From Kribbella sp. NBC_01245 (GTDB lineage Bacteria > Actinomycetota > Actinomycetes > Propionibacteriales > Kribbellaceae): a stretch of DNA of 64,000 nucleotides. Of this stretch, positions 26,518 to 36,246 are shown piece by piece; the stretch's first letter is position 1, and every line of letters begins with the position of its first letter. The notes beneath the pieces are model-generated. The model was not told where the DNA came from. It did no database searches and saw only the letters and a list, made by a program, of their open reading frames with translations. Made by a program: the position numbers and the translations under genes. The stretch is taken from NCBI RefSeq assembly GCF_036226525.1, contig NZ_CP108487.1, positions 3,720,001 to 3,784,000 of the forward strand, in the 5' to 3' direction.

Positions 26518-26678
26518 GCCGGTCGGTTCCGATCGACTCTGATCGTTTCTGTTCGGCTCGTTGACCGGCACTACGCCATGCACTGAAGTGGTCTTCCGTC
26601 ACTCAACCAGGGGACGGCTATGACGCTGCGTGCGCAACCGCCCGGCGCGCGCGTCACCTTTCAATGAGGAGAAGCGCC

Positions 26679-28154
26679 ATGGACTCACCCGTAAAGATCA
26701 ACCGCCGAACCCTGCTCGCCGCAACCGGCGGCGCGGTCGCGGCCGGAACCCTCGGCACCGGCGTGGCGTGGGCCGACGCCACCGTGGGTGTCGACCCCGC
26801 CGCCGACCAGGGCGCGTGGGAAGGCTGGGGCACCTCCCTCGCGTGGTGGGCCAACGTGTTCGGCGATCGGGACGACTTCGCCGACCTGTTCTTCACCACC
26901 AAGACGGTGAGCTACAACGGCGCCTCGCTGCCCGGTCTCGGCATGAACATCGCCCGCTACAACCTTGGCGCCTGCAGCTGGAACGACGTCGGCGGCGAGC
27001 GCATGGTCGCCTCGCCCAACATCCCGCGGTTCAAGCAGATCGAGGGCTTCTGGCAGGACTGGCGCAACGAGGACCCGGCGTCCTCGGCGTGGAACTGGAA
27101 CGCCGACGCCAAGCAGCGCGCGATGCTGGTCAAGGCGACCCAGCGCGGCGCGATCAGCGAGCTGTTCGCCAACTCGCCGATGTGGTGGATGTGCTCGAAC
27201 CACAACCCGTCGGGCTCGGCAAGCGGCGGCAACAACCTCCAGTCGTGGAACCACCGCCAGCACGCGCTGCACCTGGCCGTCACCGCGCGCCGCGCCCGTG
27301 ACCAGTGGGGCGTGAACTTCCGGACGGTGGACCCGTTCAACGAGCCGTCGTCGAACTGGTGGAAGGCCGATGGCGGGCAGGAGGGCTGCCACATCGACGC
27401 CACGACCCAGCGCAGCGTTATCGCCAATATGCGCACCGAGCTGGACCGGTTGGGCTTGAGCGGCGTGGCGATCTCGGCGTCCGACGAGACGAACTACGAC
27501 CTCGCCCGCACGACGTGGAACAGCTTCGACTCGACCACCAAGGGCCGAGTGAAGCAGGTCAACGTGCACGGCTACCAGGGCCTGAGCGGTCGTCGCGATC
27601 TACTGAGCAACGACGTACGCGCGTCGGGCAAGATCCTGTGGAACTCCGAGCACGGCGACTCCGACGGCAGCGGCATGATGACGGCCCGCTGCCTGCTGAT
27701 GGACTTCCGCTGGCTCAAGCCGACGGCGTGGTGCTACTGGCAGGTGATGGACCCGACGGCCGGCTGGGGCGCGATCCGGTACGACGGCAACTCGGGGACG
27801 GCCGGCGCCATAGAGACGAAGTTGTACGTGCTCGCCCAGTTCACCCGGCACATCCGGCCAGGGATGCGGATCATCAACGCAGGGGTGGATTACGCGGTGG
27901 CGGCGCACGACTCGGCCGCGAGCCGACTGGTGATCGTTGCCGCGAACAACGGTGCGGCGCAGACGTTGACGTTCGACCTGTCGCGGTTCGGCACGGTCCC
28001 GAACGGCACGGCCACCCGCTGGTCGACGCTGACGTCGGGATCCGGCGACCGGTACACGCGGCGGCAGGACCTCACGGTGAGCGGGAAGGTCGTGCGCGTG
28101 CCGTTCGCGGCGGGCGCCGTGCAGACGATCCAGGTGGACGGCGTGGTCCGATGA
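26679..28154 (+). CDS. Tat-exported endo-beta-1,6-galactanase-like GH30 enzyme
   Basis: A 491-residue exported glycosidase. The ATG at 26679 has GAGGAG upstream and opens a Tat signal (INRRTLLAATGGAVAAGTLG). The clan-A barrel carries acid/base Glu222 in DPFNEPSSNWW and nucleophile Glu324 in LWNSEHGDSDG; Trp-rich motifs WGTSLAWWANVFG and ELFANSPMWWMCSNHNPSG are characteristic of GH30 subfamily 5 endo-beta-1,6-galactanases, which cut the side chains of type II arabinogalactan. A C-terminal beta domain follows (from about 400). Its stop overlaps the start of the BNR_4 gene (ATGA), so the two are coupled. A 161-base gap separates it from GH35, where a separate promoter could lie. Confidence 0.9.
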   Translation: MDSPVKINRRTLLAATGGAVAAGTLGTGVAWADATVGVDPAADQGAWEGWGTSLAWWANVFGDRDDFADLFFTTKTVSYNGASLPGLGMNIARYNLGACSWNDVGGERMVASPNIPRFKQIEGFWQDWRNEDPASSAWNWNADAKQRAMLVKATQRGAISELFANSPMWWMCSNHNPSGSASGGNNLQSWNHRQHALHLAVTARRARDQWGVNFRTVDPFNEPSSNWWKADGGQEGCHIDATTQRSVIANMRTELDRLGLSGVAISASDETNYDLARTTWNSFDSTTKGRVKQVNVHGYQGLSGRRDLLSNDVRASGKILWNSEHGDSDGSGMMTARCLLMDFRWLKPTAWCYWQVMDPTAGWGAIRYDGNSGTAGAIETKLYVLAQFTRHIRPGMRIINAGVDYAVAAHDSAASRLVIVAANNGAAQTLTFDLSRFGTVPNGTATRWSTLTSGSGDRYTRRQDLTVSGKVVRVPFAAGAVQTIQVDGVVR

Positions 28155-29545
28155 GGACGTTCGTGGCGGCCGCCGTACTCGCCGCTTCCCTGGTCCAGCC
28201 CGGTGTCGCGCACGCCGCACCGGGCGTCACCCTGTTGTCGGACTCCGTGCTGGACCAGTCCGCGCTGTACTTCGTGTCGTACGACGGGTTGGTCAACAAC
28301 AACGCGTTCCAGGATGCGCTGATCACGTACAACGGGCACCAGTACGCGGCGTGGTACACGTCCAGCCGCAACGCCGTGGTCGCGCGGCGTGCGCTGGGCG
28401 GCAGTTGGGAGAAGGTCGTGCTGCCGCACCGGCTGAGCGTCAACGACTCGCACAACGTGATCTCGCTCGGGATCTCGCCGCAGGACGGGACGCTGCACGT
28501 CGCGATGGACACGCACAACACCCGGCTGTACTACTCGAAGTCGGTGGCGGGGCTCGCCACGCAGCCCGGTTCGCACCAGTGGTCGTCGTCGGTTTTCGGT
28601 GCGGTGCAACGGACTTTGGGTGGCGCCGAGCTGGGGAACATGACGTACCCGCAGTTCGTCGTGGCGCCCGGGGGTGCGTTGCAGTTCAGCTACCGGACTG
28701 GTGGGTCGGGCAACGGCGTGAACGAGTTGTCCGAGTACACCGGCGGCACGTGGCGAAAGCTTGGCGGGTGGTCGTCCGCGAGTGGGAACTACACCGGGCC
28801 GAACGGTGTGGTGTCCACGACGCGGAACATGTACCTGCACGGCCTCACCTACGACCGGCGAGGGCGGCTGCACGCGGCATTCACCTGGCGTGAGGGCAAT
28901 GCCCGGGTGCTGTGCAACTCGGGCGGCATCACCAACCACGACACCGGTTATGTCTATAGCGACGATCGGGGCCGGACCTGGCGCAACGGCGCGGGCTCGG
29001 TCGTCGGGACCACTGGCGGCACGCGCGTCTCGATCAGCTCGCCGGGCCTGATCGCGGACCGCCTGGACCCGAACCACGGTCTGATGAACCAGGAGGGGCA
29101 GGGCGCGGACTCCGCCGGCACACCGCATGTCGTGATCAGCTACGTACCGGGGCGGTTCACGCAGTGCGTCTCGAACTATGCGCAGCAACGCACGCAGTAC
29201 GGCCGCACCTTCCACGTGGTGCGCAACTCGAATGGCACGTGGACCAAACGCGAGGTCCCGGTCGCGCCGGGGAGCACGCAACGCACGAAGCTGGTCTTCG
29301 ATCGCAACGACAACGCCTACCTGGTGATGCCGCGTGGCCGGATCGTCTCGGCGAGCAGGGCTAGTGGCTGGACCGACTGGGCCCTGGTCTTCGATCGGCC
29401 GTCGATGAACGCGTTCGGCGAGGTCAACGTCGACACGTCCAGAGTGGCGGTGGACGGCGTCCTGTCGTTCCAGTACCAGCAACGCTCCACCGGCACGACA
29501 CCGTCGGCGATCCGGGTGGTCGACGTCCGCCTCGGCCTCGGCTGA
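28151..29545 (+). CDS. Secreted BNR_4 beta-propeller protein (possible rhamnose-cap-removing enzyme)
   Basis: A 464-residue exported protein with signal MRTFVAAAVLAASLVQPGVA. The body is a BNR_4-type propeller: ITYNGHQYAAWYTSSRNAVV, HNVISLGISPQDGTLHVAMD, YLHGLTYDRRGRLHAAFTWR and PHVVISYVPGRF mark successive blades. This superfamily includes the GH145 and PL42 enzymes that release L-rhamnose from Rha-alpha-1,4-GlcA caps of arabinogalactan; assignment to either is inference. The ATG overlaps the stop of the endo-1,6-galactanase gene, a pairing that makes sense if the cap must be removed as the side chain is cut. Candidate catalytic residues were not identified with confidence. Confidence 0.85.
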   Translation: MRTFVAAAVLAASLVQPGVAHAAPGVTLLSDSVLDQSALYFVSYDGLVNNNAFQDALITYNGHQYAAWYTSSRNAVVARRALGGSWEKVVLPHRLSVNDSHNVISLGISPQDGTLHVAMDTHNTRLYYSKSVAGLATQPGSHQWSSSVFGAVQRTLGGAELGNMTYPQFVVAPGGALQFSYRTGGSGNGVNELSEYTGGTWRKLGGWSSASGNYTGPNGVVSTTRNMYLHGLTYDRRGRLHAAFTWREGNARVLCNSGGITNHDTGYVYSDDRGRTWRNGAGSVVGTTGGTRVSISSPGLIADRLDPNHGLMNQEGQGADSAGTPHVVISYVPGRFTQCVSNYAQQRTQYGRTFHVVRNSNGTWTKREVPVAPGSTQRTKLVFDRNDNAYLVMPRGRIVSASRASGWTDWALVFDRPSMNAFGEVNVDTSRVAVDGVLSFQYQQRSTGTTPSAIRVVDVRLGLG

Positions 29546-29633
29546 CCGGGTTTGATCGGGATAGGTCCGCAGCAGCGGTCAGCTCCCTAGCGTGGTGGCT
29601 CCGAGGGGGCCGCCATTGTTAGGGAGTGCGCTG

Positions 29634-30461
29634 ATGAGAGTTCGACCGGGCCGGGTTGTGGCGATCGTGTTAGCTGTGGGCGCAGCGTTGAGCACGTTGC
29701 TGACCGCACCGGCGACCGCGGTGGTTGCGGAGCCGTACACGTTTTTGAATCTGAGCTTCAACGTCTGTGGCAACAAGTGCAACAACGGCACGCTCGGGGT
29801 GGCGGACCACGTCGCGAACTCGATCCTGGACCGCCCGACCAGACCCAGGACGGCAACCCTGCAAGAGATCTGCGCCGGCCAGGCCGACCGGATCCGCAAC
29901 CGGCTGGCCGCTGCCGACTACCGGGTGATCCACGTGCCGACCGCGCACCACTGCGACGACGGCTCGGCGTACGGCATCGCACTGGTCCATCGCGGCGATC
30001 GCGACTGGTACAAGGTGCACGACCTGCCGAACCCGGGTAACCACGAACCCCGGAAGATGGTCTGCGCGATGCTGTCGAACCAGCGGTTCATCGCTTGCTC
30101 GACCCACATCGACTTCCACGGCGATGGCACTCGCGGCGCGCAGGTGAGGCGAGTCGCGGCGATCATGGGCGACTACGCCACCGCGGGCCATCCGGCGTTC
30201 GTGGCCGGTGATTTCAACGCCGAGCCGACCGACGACGCGATGGACGACATGTACCGCCCGGCCTACGGTGGCGGCGCGACCGGCATTCACACCGAGGGCA
30301 ACGGCTGCTGCCAACGCTCAGGCCCCGCGACCGCCGATGGTGGCCGCACGATCGACTTCACCTTCATGCGCGCCGCCTCGTTCACCGCGAACTGGTCGGA
30401 CGTCGCACCGACCACCGTCTCCGACCACCACAAACTCTGGGCCAGCATGACCTTGAGCTGA
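29634..30461 (+). CDS. Secreted endonuclease/exonuclease/phosphatase family protein
   Basis: A 275-residue secreted protein with signal MRVRPGRVVAIVLAVGAALS. AGGGAG lies seven bases before the ATG. The DNase I-like fold is shown by LNLSFNVCGN, ATLQEICAGQADRI, HIDFHGDG, FVAGDFNAEPTDD and the closing TVSDHHKLW: the metal Glu, the Asp-Asn pair and the Asp-His pair are all present. Members hydrolyse phosphodiesters or phosphomonoesters; the substrate (nucleic acid, lipid head group) is unknown. Five or more Cys residues suggest disulfides outside the cell. Not clearly part of the glycan operon. Confidence 0.85.
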   Translation: MRVRPGRVVAIVLAVGAALSTLLTAPATAVVAEPYTFLNLSFNVCGNKCNNGTLGVADHVANSILDRPTRPRTATLQEICAGQADRIRNRLAAADYRVIHVPTAHHCDDGSAYGIALVHRGDRDWYKVHDLPNPGNHEPRKMVCAMLSNQRFIACSTHIDFHGDGTRGAQVRRVAAIMGDYATAGHPAFVAGDFNAEPTDDAMDDMYRPAYGGGATGIHTEGNGCCQRSGPATADGGRTIDFTFMRAASFTANWSDVAPTTVSDHHKLWASMTLS

Positions 30462-30467
30462 CGCGGG

Positions 30468-30881
30468 TCATTCCGGGGCGGGTTGGTCGCAGTGTTCGCG
30501 CACTGCCGCCAACTCGCCCTCGACCACGGCCATCTGCGCCGCGATCGCGTCGTCAGGCGTGCCGGGCGGGAAGAACAGCGTGAACTGGTATTCGCTGCCG
30601 TCCCCGTTGGGCAGCACACGAGTGAACGCGCCGAGGCGCGGGTCATCGGCGGACAAGAGGTCGACCGTGCCGTGCTCACGAGACACCCGTACGGCGATCC
30701 GCGTCTCCGCCTCGCCGTTGTCGAGGATCCAGTGATCGCCATCGGGACGGACCGCGCGCGCCACACCAGGAGCCCAGCGGGGAAGCGAGCGCGGATCCGC
30801 CACGAAGTCGAAGACGGTCTGCGGATCGGCCTGGATCGAGGTTGATCGGGTCTCGGAGTGGAGAAACGAAATAGTAGGCAT
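30468..30881 (-). CDS. SRPBCC (polyketide cyclase/START-like) protein
   Basis: A 137-residue single-domain SRPBCC protein, a fold that encloses hydrophobic ligands: SFLHSETRSTSIQADPQTVF at the start, FDFVADPRSLPRWAP and the long C-terminal helix AIAAQMAVVEGELAAVREH. The ligand is unknown. It is divergent from a MarR regulator across 51 bases that contain AGAT-ATCT symmetry around CATATG, so it is probably that regulator's target. Its stop is 6 bases from the end of the convergent nuclease-like gene. Confidence 0.82.
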   Translation of the reverse strand: MPTISFLHSETRSTSIQADPQTVFDFVADPRSLPRWAPGVARAVRPDGDHWILDNGEAETRIAVRVSREHGTVDLLSADDPRLGAFTRVLPNGDGSEYQFTLFFPPGTPDDAIAAQMAVVEGELAAVREHCDQPAPE

Positions 30882-30932
30882 GTGTAGATCATATGCATCT
30901 GCTTACGATCGGACAACTCCTACGATGCAGAC

Positions 30933-31346
30933 ATGGAACGCGAAGAACTCGGCGCGCTGTTCGGGCGCATCGTGCGCAGGCTGATCGCCGCCGAGGGACC
31001 AGTGCTGGACGAACACGGCCTTTCGATGTGGGGCTACACCGTGCTGTCGGACCTCGCGCATCGGCCGGCGGGTACGCAACTAGCGCTCGCCAAGGCCATC
31101 GGGTACGACAAATCGCGCCTGATCCCCTTGCTCGACCAGTTGGAGCGCGACGGGCTGATCGTTCGCGAGCCGGATCCCGCGGATCGCCGCGCCCACACCG
31201 TTCGCCTCACCGAGGCCGGCCAGGCGCTACAGGCCGCTGCGCAGGCAGACATCCGCGCCATGGAGAACGACTTCCTCAGCAACTTCAGCCCCGCCGACCA
31301 GCGAGCCCTGTTCCGCATGCTCTCCAACCTGGCCCACGAAGACTGA
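30933..31346 (+). CDS. MarR family transcriptional regulator
   Basis: A 137-residue winged-helix repressor: dimer helices at both ends, HTH TQLALAKAIGYDKSRLIPLL and wing REPDPADRRAHTVRLTEAG. It is divergent from the SRPBCC gene at 30881, which it probably controls; the effector is unknown. The family normally binds short palindromes in such gaps. Confidence 0.9.
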   Translation: MEREELGALFGRIVRRLIAAEGPVLDEHGLSMWGYTVLSDLAHRPAGTQLALAKAIGYDKSRLIPLLDQLERDGLIVREPDPADRRAHTVRLTEAGQALQAAAQADIRAMENDFLSNFSPADQRALFRMLSNLAHED

Positions 31347-31923
31347 CCACAGGCTGCCGTTCTCGGCGTCAGCCAGGGCGGTACTTCGCCCTTCCTACCC
31401 TCTCTCTGCCGCGAATGGTCACCTCTGATCCTCCCGCGAGTGGACGCGTCATGACCTGACCACTCACGGCAGGACGGGACATGGACGGCCGTCGTTCGAG
31501 CCGTACCTCGCGCAGTTCGCTTCCGACCGTGGCCAGGGTCGGTGTTGCGGACGCGCAGGTCCACACGGTGGCCGATTTCGTCCCGATTGGGCGTGTTTCG
31601 CGCCATCGTGTGAACCTGGCGGTCCGCCAATACCCACGGAACGACAGACACGCTGGTCACCTCGTGCGCATGGCTGTCGCGCGGAGGGGTTCGTTTCGCT
31701 GGATTGTGCCGATCCGGTGGTCCTTGGGGCGTGCGGGCTGCTGCGTTCCGCCGTCTCCAGAGATGACGAGCCCAACCACGTGGCACTAGGGGCGCAAGAC
31801 GCGTCCAATCGCCGCCGTGCAGTGGTGCCACCTTCATCATGATCCGCCCTTTGGTGCCTAGGCGGTGCCGTGATCGGCGCTGTCGGGTGCCTGATCGCGG
31901 TTGTGGTGGTTACAGTCAGGTCT
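31347..31923. other. Gene-poor gap with one dispersed repeat; no recognisable gene
   Basis: 577 bases between the MarR and hemerythrin genes. One copy of the GAGTGGACGCG repeat lies near 31434-31476. Open frames of up to about 160 codons exist on both strands, but none shows a family motif or a convincing ribosome-binding site. The stretch at about 31670-31850 has coding-like composition in one plus frame (EGFVSLDCADPVVLGACGLL) without a start, so a decayed gene is possible. Confidence 0.5.
31434..31476 (+). repeat. Single dispersed GAGTGGACGCG repeat
   Basis: CCCGCGAGTGGACGCGTC followed by ATGACCTGACCACTCACGG: the same core and tail found in the cluster at 8765-8951 (there CGTTATGACCTGACCGCTCACGG). 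Confidence 0.7.
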
Positions 31924-32556
31924 ATGGCTGAGATGAGTATGAACAAGGCTATTCACGGGGCGTTTCGGCGGGATTTGGATCGGTTTGTGGCAGCGCTCGC
32001 GGCGTTTCCCGCCGGGGACAAGAAGCGGGCTGAGCAGTTGGGGTTGGCTTGGGACAACTTCGACGATCAGTTGATGCACCATCACACCAGTGAGCACGCG
32101 ATCGCGTGGCCGGCGCTGGAGGCGATGGGCGTGAGCCGTGGCCTGATCACCGAGATGGACGCCGAACACGACACCATGGCGACTGCCCTGGGCACCACGC
32201 GTTCGGCGATGAGCGCGCTGCGGGCGAGCGCGAGTGCCGAGGACGCCGTGGCGGCGCATTCCGCCATGCTCGAACTGCGGCGAGTCACCGTCGTGCATCT
32301 CGACCACGAGGAAGACGAGATCGAGTCGGTGTACCTGGCGAATGAGGGCACGGACGAGATGAAAGCGATGGGCCGCAAGTTCAGCAAGGTCAGCCCGGCC
32401 CGCGGCGGCCGCTTCTTCGCCTGGGTCCTGGACGGCGCCACGCCGGCCGAGACGGCCGCCGTCACCGGCACCATCCCGGGCCCGGTCCTGCTGATCATCA
32501 ACGGCATCTTCGGCGCCTCCTACCGCCGCACCGTCGCCCCCACCTGGCGCTCCTGA
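31924..32556 (+). CDS. Hemerythrin HHE domain protein
   Basis: A 210-residue protein whose first 150 residues form a four-helix hemerythrin domain: His in KAIHGAFRRDLDRF, HHHTSEHAIAWPAL, MDAEHDTMA and VVHLDHEEDEIES supply the diiron ligands. The C-terminal 60 residues include a hydrophobic helix ([19 protein letters not shown]). Such proteins bind O2, NO or iron. The ATG at 31924 was preferred to the upstream in-frame start because it begins just before the first helix; 31933 is possible. Its 3' end overlaps the end of convergent ureD by 37 bases. Confidence 0.88.
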   Translation: MAEMSMNKAIHGAFRRDLDRFVAALAAFPAGDKKRAEQLGLAWDNFDDQLMHHHTSEHAIAWPALEAMGVSRGLITEMDAEHDTMATALGTTRSAMSALRASASAEDAVAAHSAMLELRRVTVVHLDHEEDEIESVYLANEGTDEMKAMGRKFSKVSPARGGRFFAWVLDGATPAETAAVTGTIPGPVLLIINGIFGASYRRTVAPTWRS

Positions 32557-33230
32557 CCTGCGAGCGCTGTTCCCCAGACCTCGGCGAGGCCGCTGAGGTG
32601 CTGGGCCGCGGTCAAACTACGGGCGATCGAAGCCGGGCCCTCCAGTTGGAGGGTGTCCGGCTGGTCGGGGAGGCGGGTGCCCAAGGTGGTGATGGTGTCG
32701 AGGCAGCGGGCGTTCCCGAGCACGGCCCAGCCATCGTCGGGACACAAGTCCTCGGCCAGGAGAATCTCGGCGCCGAGCCAGACGCGCGTAGTCGTTCGCA
32801 GGCTGCCGCCCGACTCCCCGTGGCGGCCGAGGACAAGCGACTCCCGCAACATTGCCGTGCAGCCCGGCTCGAGGCGCGCGTGCATCGAGCGGGTGACGTC
32901 GGCGCCTTCGGAGACGACGAAGGGCTCGCCGTGCCAGGTTAGGCTCGCGCCTTCGGTCAGGGTGATGTCGACGTCCCATCGGCTGGACGCGCCACGCATC
33001 GCGTACGCGACGGTTCCAGCGGTCTCGACGATCTCCAGCCGTACGGCGCCGCGCACGACCACCTCGATCCGCACGTGGTCCCCCGCCAGCAACAACGCCG
33101 ACGCGGCAACCAACGCGACCCGTACGACGCCCTCTCCAGCGGGTAGTCGTCGCGGCGATAACAGACCAGTGGTCAGCACACAGCGAGGTCTGACCGGGTC
33201 TGCCGCCACCTCAATGCGTGTGTGTGACAA
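32520..33230 (-). CDS. ureD: Urease accessory protein UreD
   Basis: A 236-residue UreD, the scaffold that binds apo-urease with UreF and UreG for nickel insertion. It is a beta-helical protein with typical motifs [20 protein letters not shown] and [20 protein letters not shown] followed by GES. It is last in the operon; its start lies 20 bases inside the end of ureG, and its 3' end overlaps the convergent hemerythrin gene. Slightly shorter than enteric UreD, in line with actinobacterial forms. Confidence 0.9.
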   Translation of the reverse strand: MSHTRIEVAADPVRPRCVLTTGLLSPRRLPAGEGVVRVALVAASALLLAGDHVRIEVVVRGAVRLEIVETAGTVAYAMRGASSRWDVDITLTEGASLTWHGEPFVVSEGADVTRSMHARLEPGCTAMLRESLVLGRHGESGGSLRTTTRVWLGAEILLAEDLCPDDGWAVLGNARCLDTITTLGTRLPDQPDTLQLEGPASIARSLTAAQHLSGLAEVWGTALAGQERQVGATVRR

Positions 33231-33912
33231 GTACGCCGTCCTCCCCCAGATGCGAATGCGGCGCCATCGGCCCCGGATCCACCGGCGTATGCGTGCCGCT
33301 GCTCACTGCTGACGCCATGGCCAACACCCACGCCTTCAACCGTGCCACCGACTCCGGGTCCGTCCGGGACAGCGCGAGCACCGGCTTGCCGTCGCGAGCG
33401 GCCTCCGCGTCGCGGACCATCTGCGCCACGTCCACCCCGACGTACGGCGCGAGGTCCGTCTTGTTCACCACCAGCAGATCCGCTCGGGCGATCCCGGGTC
33501 CACCCTTGCGGGCCACGTCACCACCGCCCGCGACGTCCAGTACGAACACCTGAGCGTCAACCAGCGCAGGGGAAAACGTGGCCGTGAGGTTGTCCCCGCC
33601 GGACTCGACGAGTACGACGTCCAGCGGCGCGAAGTCCCGTTCGAGGTCCTCTACCGCGATCAGGTTCGGCGTGACGTCGTCGCGGATCGCCGTATGCGGG
33701 CAAGCACCAGTCTCGACCGCCCGGATCCGCTCCGGCTCGAGCACGCCCGCGGAACGCAACAGGCGCGCGTCTTCGTCGGTGTAGATGTCGTTGGTGATCA
33801 CACCGAGGCGTAGTTCGCTGGAGAGTTCCCTGCAGATCAACGCGATCAACGAGCTCTTGCCGGTACCTACCGGTCCAGCGACCCCTAGGCGAAAGGAACG
33901 ATTCTCAGGCAT
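33211..33912 (-). CDS. ureG: Urease accessory GTPase UreG
   Basis: A 233-residue SIMIBI GTPase that delivers nickel during urease maturation. The P-loop is GPVGTGKSS (13-21). The conserved [10 protein letters not shown], the metal-binding CPHT in [31 protein letters not shown] and [13 protein letters not shown] are all present. The C-terminus carries a His-containing tail ([16 protein letters not shown]), which could help hold nickel, as no ureE gene is present in the operon (inference). It overlaps ureF by eight bases and ureD by 20. Confidence 0.96.
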   Translation of the reverse strand: MPENRSFRLGVAGPVGTGKSSLIALICRELSSELRLGVITNDIYTDEDARLLRSAGVLEPERIRAVETGACPHTAIRDDVTPNLIAVEDLERDFAPLDVVLVESGGDNLTATFSPALVDAQVFVLDVAGGGDVARKGGPGIARADLLVVNKTDLAPYVGVDVAQMVRDAEAARDGKPVLALSRTDPESVARLKAWVLAMASAVSSGTHTPVDPGPMAPHSHLGEDGVLVTHTH

Positions 33913-34555
33913 GGAACAACCTCATTCTCTCGGTGACGTGGGCCTGGGCGAACGTGTCGATCAGTGGAGCGCCACAGGCGGGTATGTCTTCAGGGACGGC
34001 TAGTGACGCCGCAACCGCGACAAGCCGCTCGATGTCGCCGTACAGGGAGACGAGCCAACCAGCGGCCTCAGCCGGGTCTACCGGCAACAGCTTGAGGGAC
34101 GCGGCCACAACCGTCTGCGCGTCTTCGTACCCGACAAGCCTCGCCGTCTGGTCGGCAGACAGACCAGCACAAGCTGCGACGGCTCCAACCACCACAGGCC
34201 TCGGTACCTCACTGTCCGGCCGTAGGTGCTGCAGAACCTCAGGCCAAAGCCTCGTGGCCAGACGCAGGTACGCCCGGCCCTGACGACGTGACGCGGCCCG
34301 AAGCGCCTGACTCGGCGTACGGGCGTTCCAAGCGGTCTCTACCGGCTCTAGCGACTTCCCGGCCAAGGCGAACGCTCTAGCGACTACTGCCGTACCAGCC
34401 TCGACCAGAGCGACCGTACGCAGGCGATCCCGGGCATAGCCGGCCACGTCCGTCACACCCGCGCGAACGGCCGGCTCCAGCCCACCCGACTGCGTATGCC
34501 CGCCAGTAGGCAAACGCCCATCGGCCAGCATCATCGCAACGAGTTCAGCGGTCAT
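33905..34555 (-). CDS. ureF: Urease accessory protein UreF
   Basis: A 216-residue all-helical UreF, which acts in the UreD-UreF-UreG activation complex. Motifs: [20 protein letters not shown] near the N-terminus, the Arg/Ala-rich middle, and a C-terminus ending in [20 protein letters not shown] then FHA. Its ATG overlaps the ureC stop by one base (TGATG), which points to coupled translation. Confidence 0.92.
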   Translation of the reverse strand: MTAELVAMMLADGRLPTGGHTQSGGLEPAVRAGVTDVAGYARDRLRTVALVEAGTAVVARAFALAGKSLEPVETAWNARTPSQALRAASRRQGRAYLRLATRLWPEVLQHLRPDSEVPRPVVVGAVAACAGLSADQTARLVGYEDAQTVVAASLKLLPVDPAEAAGWLVSLYGDIERLVAVAASLAVPEDIPACGAPLIDTFAQAHVTERMRLFHA

Positions 34556-36246
34556 CAGAACATCGAATACAGCTGCGCCATCGGCAGGACCGAAGCCGGA
34601 GCGGGCTCCACCTGCTCACCATCAACGCTGATGGCGAACGTCTCCGGGTCGATATCGATACTCGGCAGGGCGTCGTTGTTCTTCATCTGCGCCTTGCCGA
34701 CCTCGCGCGTCGGGCGTACGCCGAGCAGTTGCCGCCGCAGCTCGAGTCGATCCGCGAGGCCGTCGTCCAAAGCCGCGGGCGATACGAACGAAACCGCGAG
34801 GTTGTCGCCGAAAGCCGGTCGCATCAGCACGGGTTGCGGCGTCGGGATGGACGCGTTCGGGTCCCCTAACCCGGCCCACGCGATCGACCCGCCCTTGATC
34901 ACCAGTAACGGCCGGACTCCGAAGAACGCCGGATCCCAGAGCACCAGATCCGCCATCCGGCCCTCCTCGACCGAACCGACGACGTGATCGATGCCGTGGG
35001 CAACGGCCGGGTTGATCGTGTACTTCGCGACGTACCGCCGGGCGCGCTCGTTGTCGGCCGGCAGGCTGGAACCGAGTGAACCGCGACGAGCCTTCATCAC
35101 GTGCGCGACCTGCCAGGTCCGCGTGATGACCTCACCGATCCGGCCCATCGCCTGGGCATCGGACGAGGTGACCGACAACGCGCCGAGGTCGTGCAGAATG
35201 TCCTCGGCCGCGATCGTGGTGGCCCGGATCCGGGACTCTGCGAAGGCCAGGTCCTCGGGTACGTCGGGGCTCAGGTGGTGGCAGACCATCAGCATGTCGA
35301 GGTGTTCGGCGACGGTGTTCACGGTGTGCGGCAAGGTCGGATTCGTCGAACCGGGAATGACGTACGGCTCGGCCGCGATCGACAGGATGTCCGGCGCATG
35401 CCCACCGCCCGCGCCCTCCACGTGGAAGGCGTGGATCGACCGCCCGCCGATCGCCGCGAGGGTCGACTCGACGTACCCCGCCTCGTTCAGGCTGTCCGCG
35501 TGCAACGCGACTTGCAGACCCCAGTCGTCGGCCGCGCGCAGGGCCGCATCGATCGCGGCGGGCGTCGACCCCCAATCCTCGTGGACCTTATACCCAGCGG
35601 CGCCCGCAAGCGCCTGCTCGGCCAATGCCGGAGCGCTGACCGTATTTCCCTTGCCTAGAAGGAGAAAGTTCATCGGCACGGCGTCCAGCGCGCGATGCAT
35701 GCGCGCCAAATGCCAGGCACCTGGCGTGACGGTAGTTGCCTTTGACCCCTCACTCGGCCCAGTGCCACCACCGACGACCGTGGTGATGCCGGTCGCGAGC
35801 GCCTCGTGCAATTGCGACGGCGACAGCAGATGCACGTGCGAGTCGATTGCGCCCGCGGTCAGGATCCGACCCTCCCCCGCGATCACGTCGGTGGAAGGCC
35901 CGATCCGCAACCGCGGATGGATGCCGTCGGCAACATCGGGATTACCCGCCTTGCCCAGGGCAACGATCAGGCCGTCGCGAATGCCGACGTCGGCCCGCAC
36001 GATGCCCCACCAGTCGAGCACCAGCACGTTGGTGATGACCGTGTCCGGCGCCCCCTCCGCCCTGGTCGTCGTACCTTGTGCCATCGATTCCCGGATCGAC
36101 TTGCCACCGCCGAAGACGGCCTCTTCACCCCCGACCGTGAGGTCTTGTTCGACCTCGATCCAGAGGTCTGTGTCGGCAAGCCTGACCTGGTCGCCAACGG
36201 TAGGCCCGTACAACGCGGCGTACGCCGTACGCGAGATCTCAACCAT
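34555..36246 (-). CDS. ureC: Urease alpha subunit
   Basis: The 563-residue catalytic subunit that hydrolyses urea to ammonia and carbamate. All nickel-site residues are visible: His137 and His139 (SHVHLL), Lys220 to be carbamylated (GYKVHEDWG), His222, His249 (ALHAD), His275 and the late Asp. The mobile flap carries Cys322-His323 in MVCHHLSPD. The family usually has THVHFI and GFKIHEDWG; the small changes here ([15 protein letters not shown]) place it in a divergent actinobacterial clade. It overlaps ureB by eight bases and ureF by one. Confidence 0.97.
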   Translation of the reverse strand: MVEISRTAYAALYGPTVGDQVRLADTDLWIEVEQDLTVGGEEAVFGGGKSIRESMAQGTTTRAEGAPDTVITNVLVLDWWGIVRADVGIRDGLIVALGKAGNPDVADGIHPRLRIGPSTDVIAGEGRILTAGAIDSHVHLLSPSQLHEALATGITTVVGGGTGPSEGSKATTVTPGAWHLARMHRALDAVPMNFLLLGKGNTVSAPALAEQALAGAAGYKVHEDWGSTPAAIDAALRAADDWGLQVALHADSLNEAGYVESTLAAIGGRSIHAFHVEGAGGGHAPDILSIAAEPYVIPGSTNPTLPHTVNTVAEHLDMLMVCHHLSPDVPEDLAFAESRIRATTIAAEDILHDLGALSVTSSDAQAMGRIGEVITRTWQVAHVMKARRGSLGSSLPADNERARRYVAKYTINPAVAHGIDHVVGSVEEGRMADLVLWDPAFFGVRPLLVIKGGSIAWAGLGDPNASIPTPQPVLMRPAFGDNLAVSFVSPAALDDGLADRLELRRQLLGVRPTREVGKAQMKNNDALPSIDIDPETFAISVDGEQVEPAPASVLPMAQLYSMF

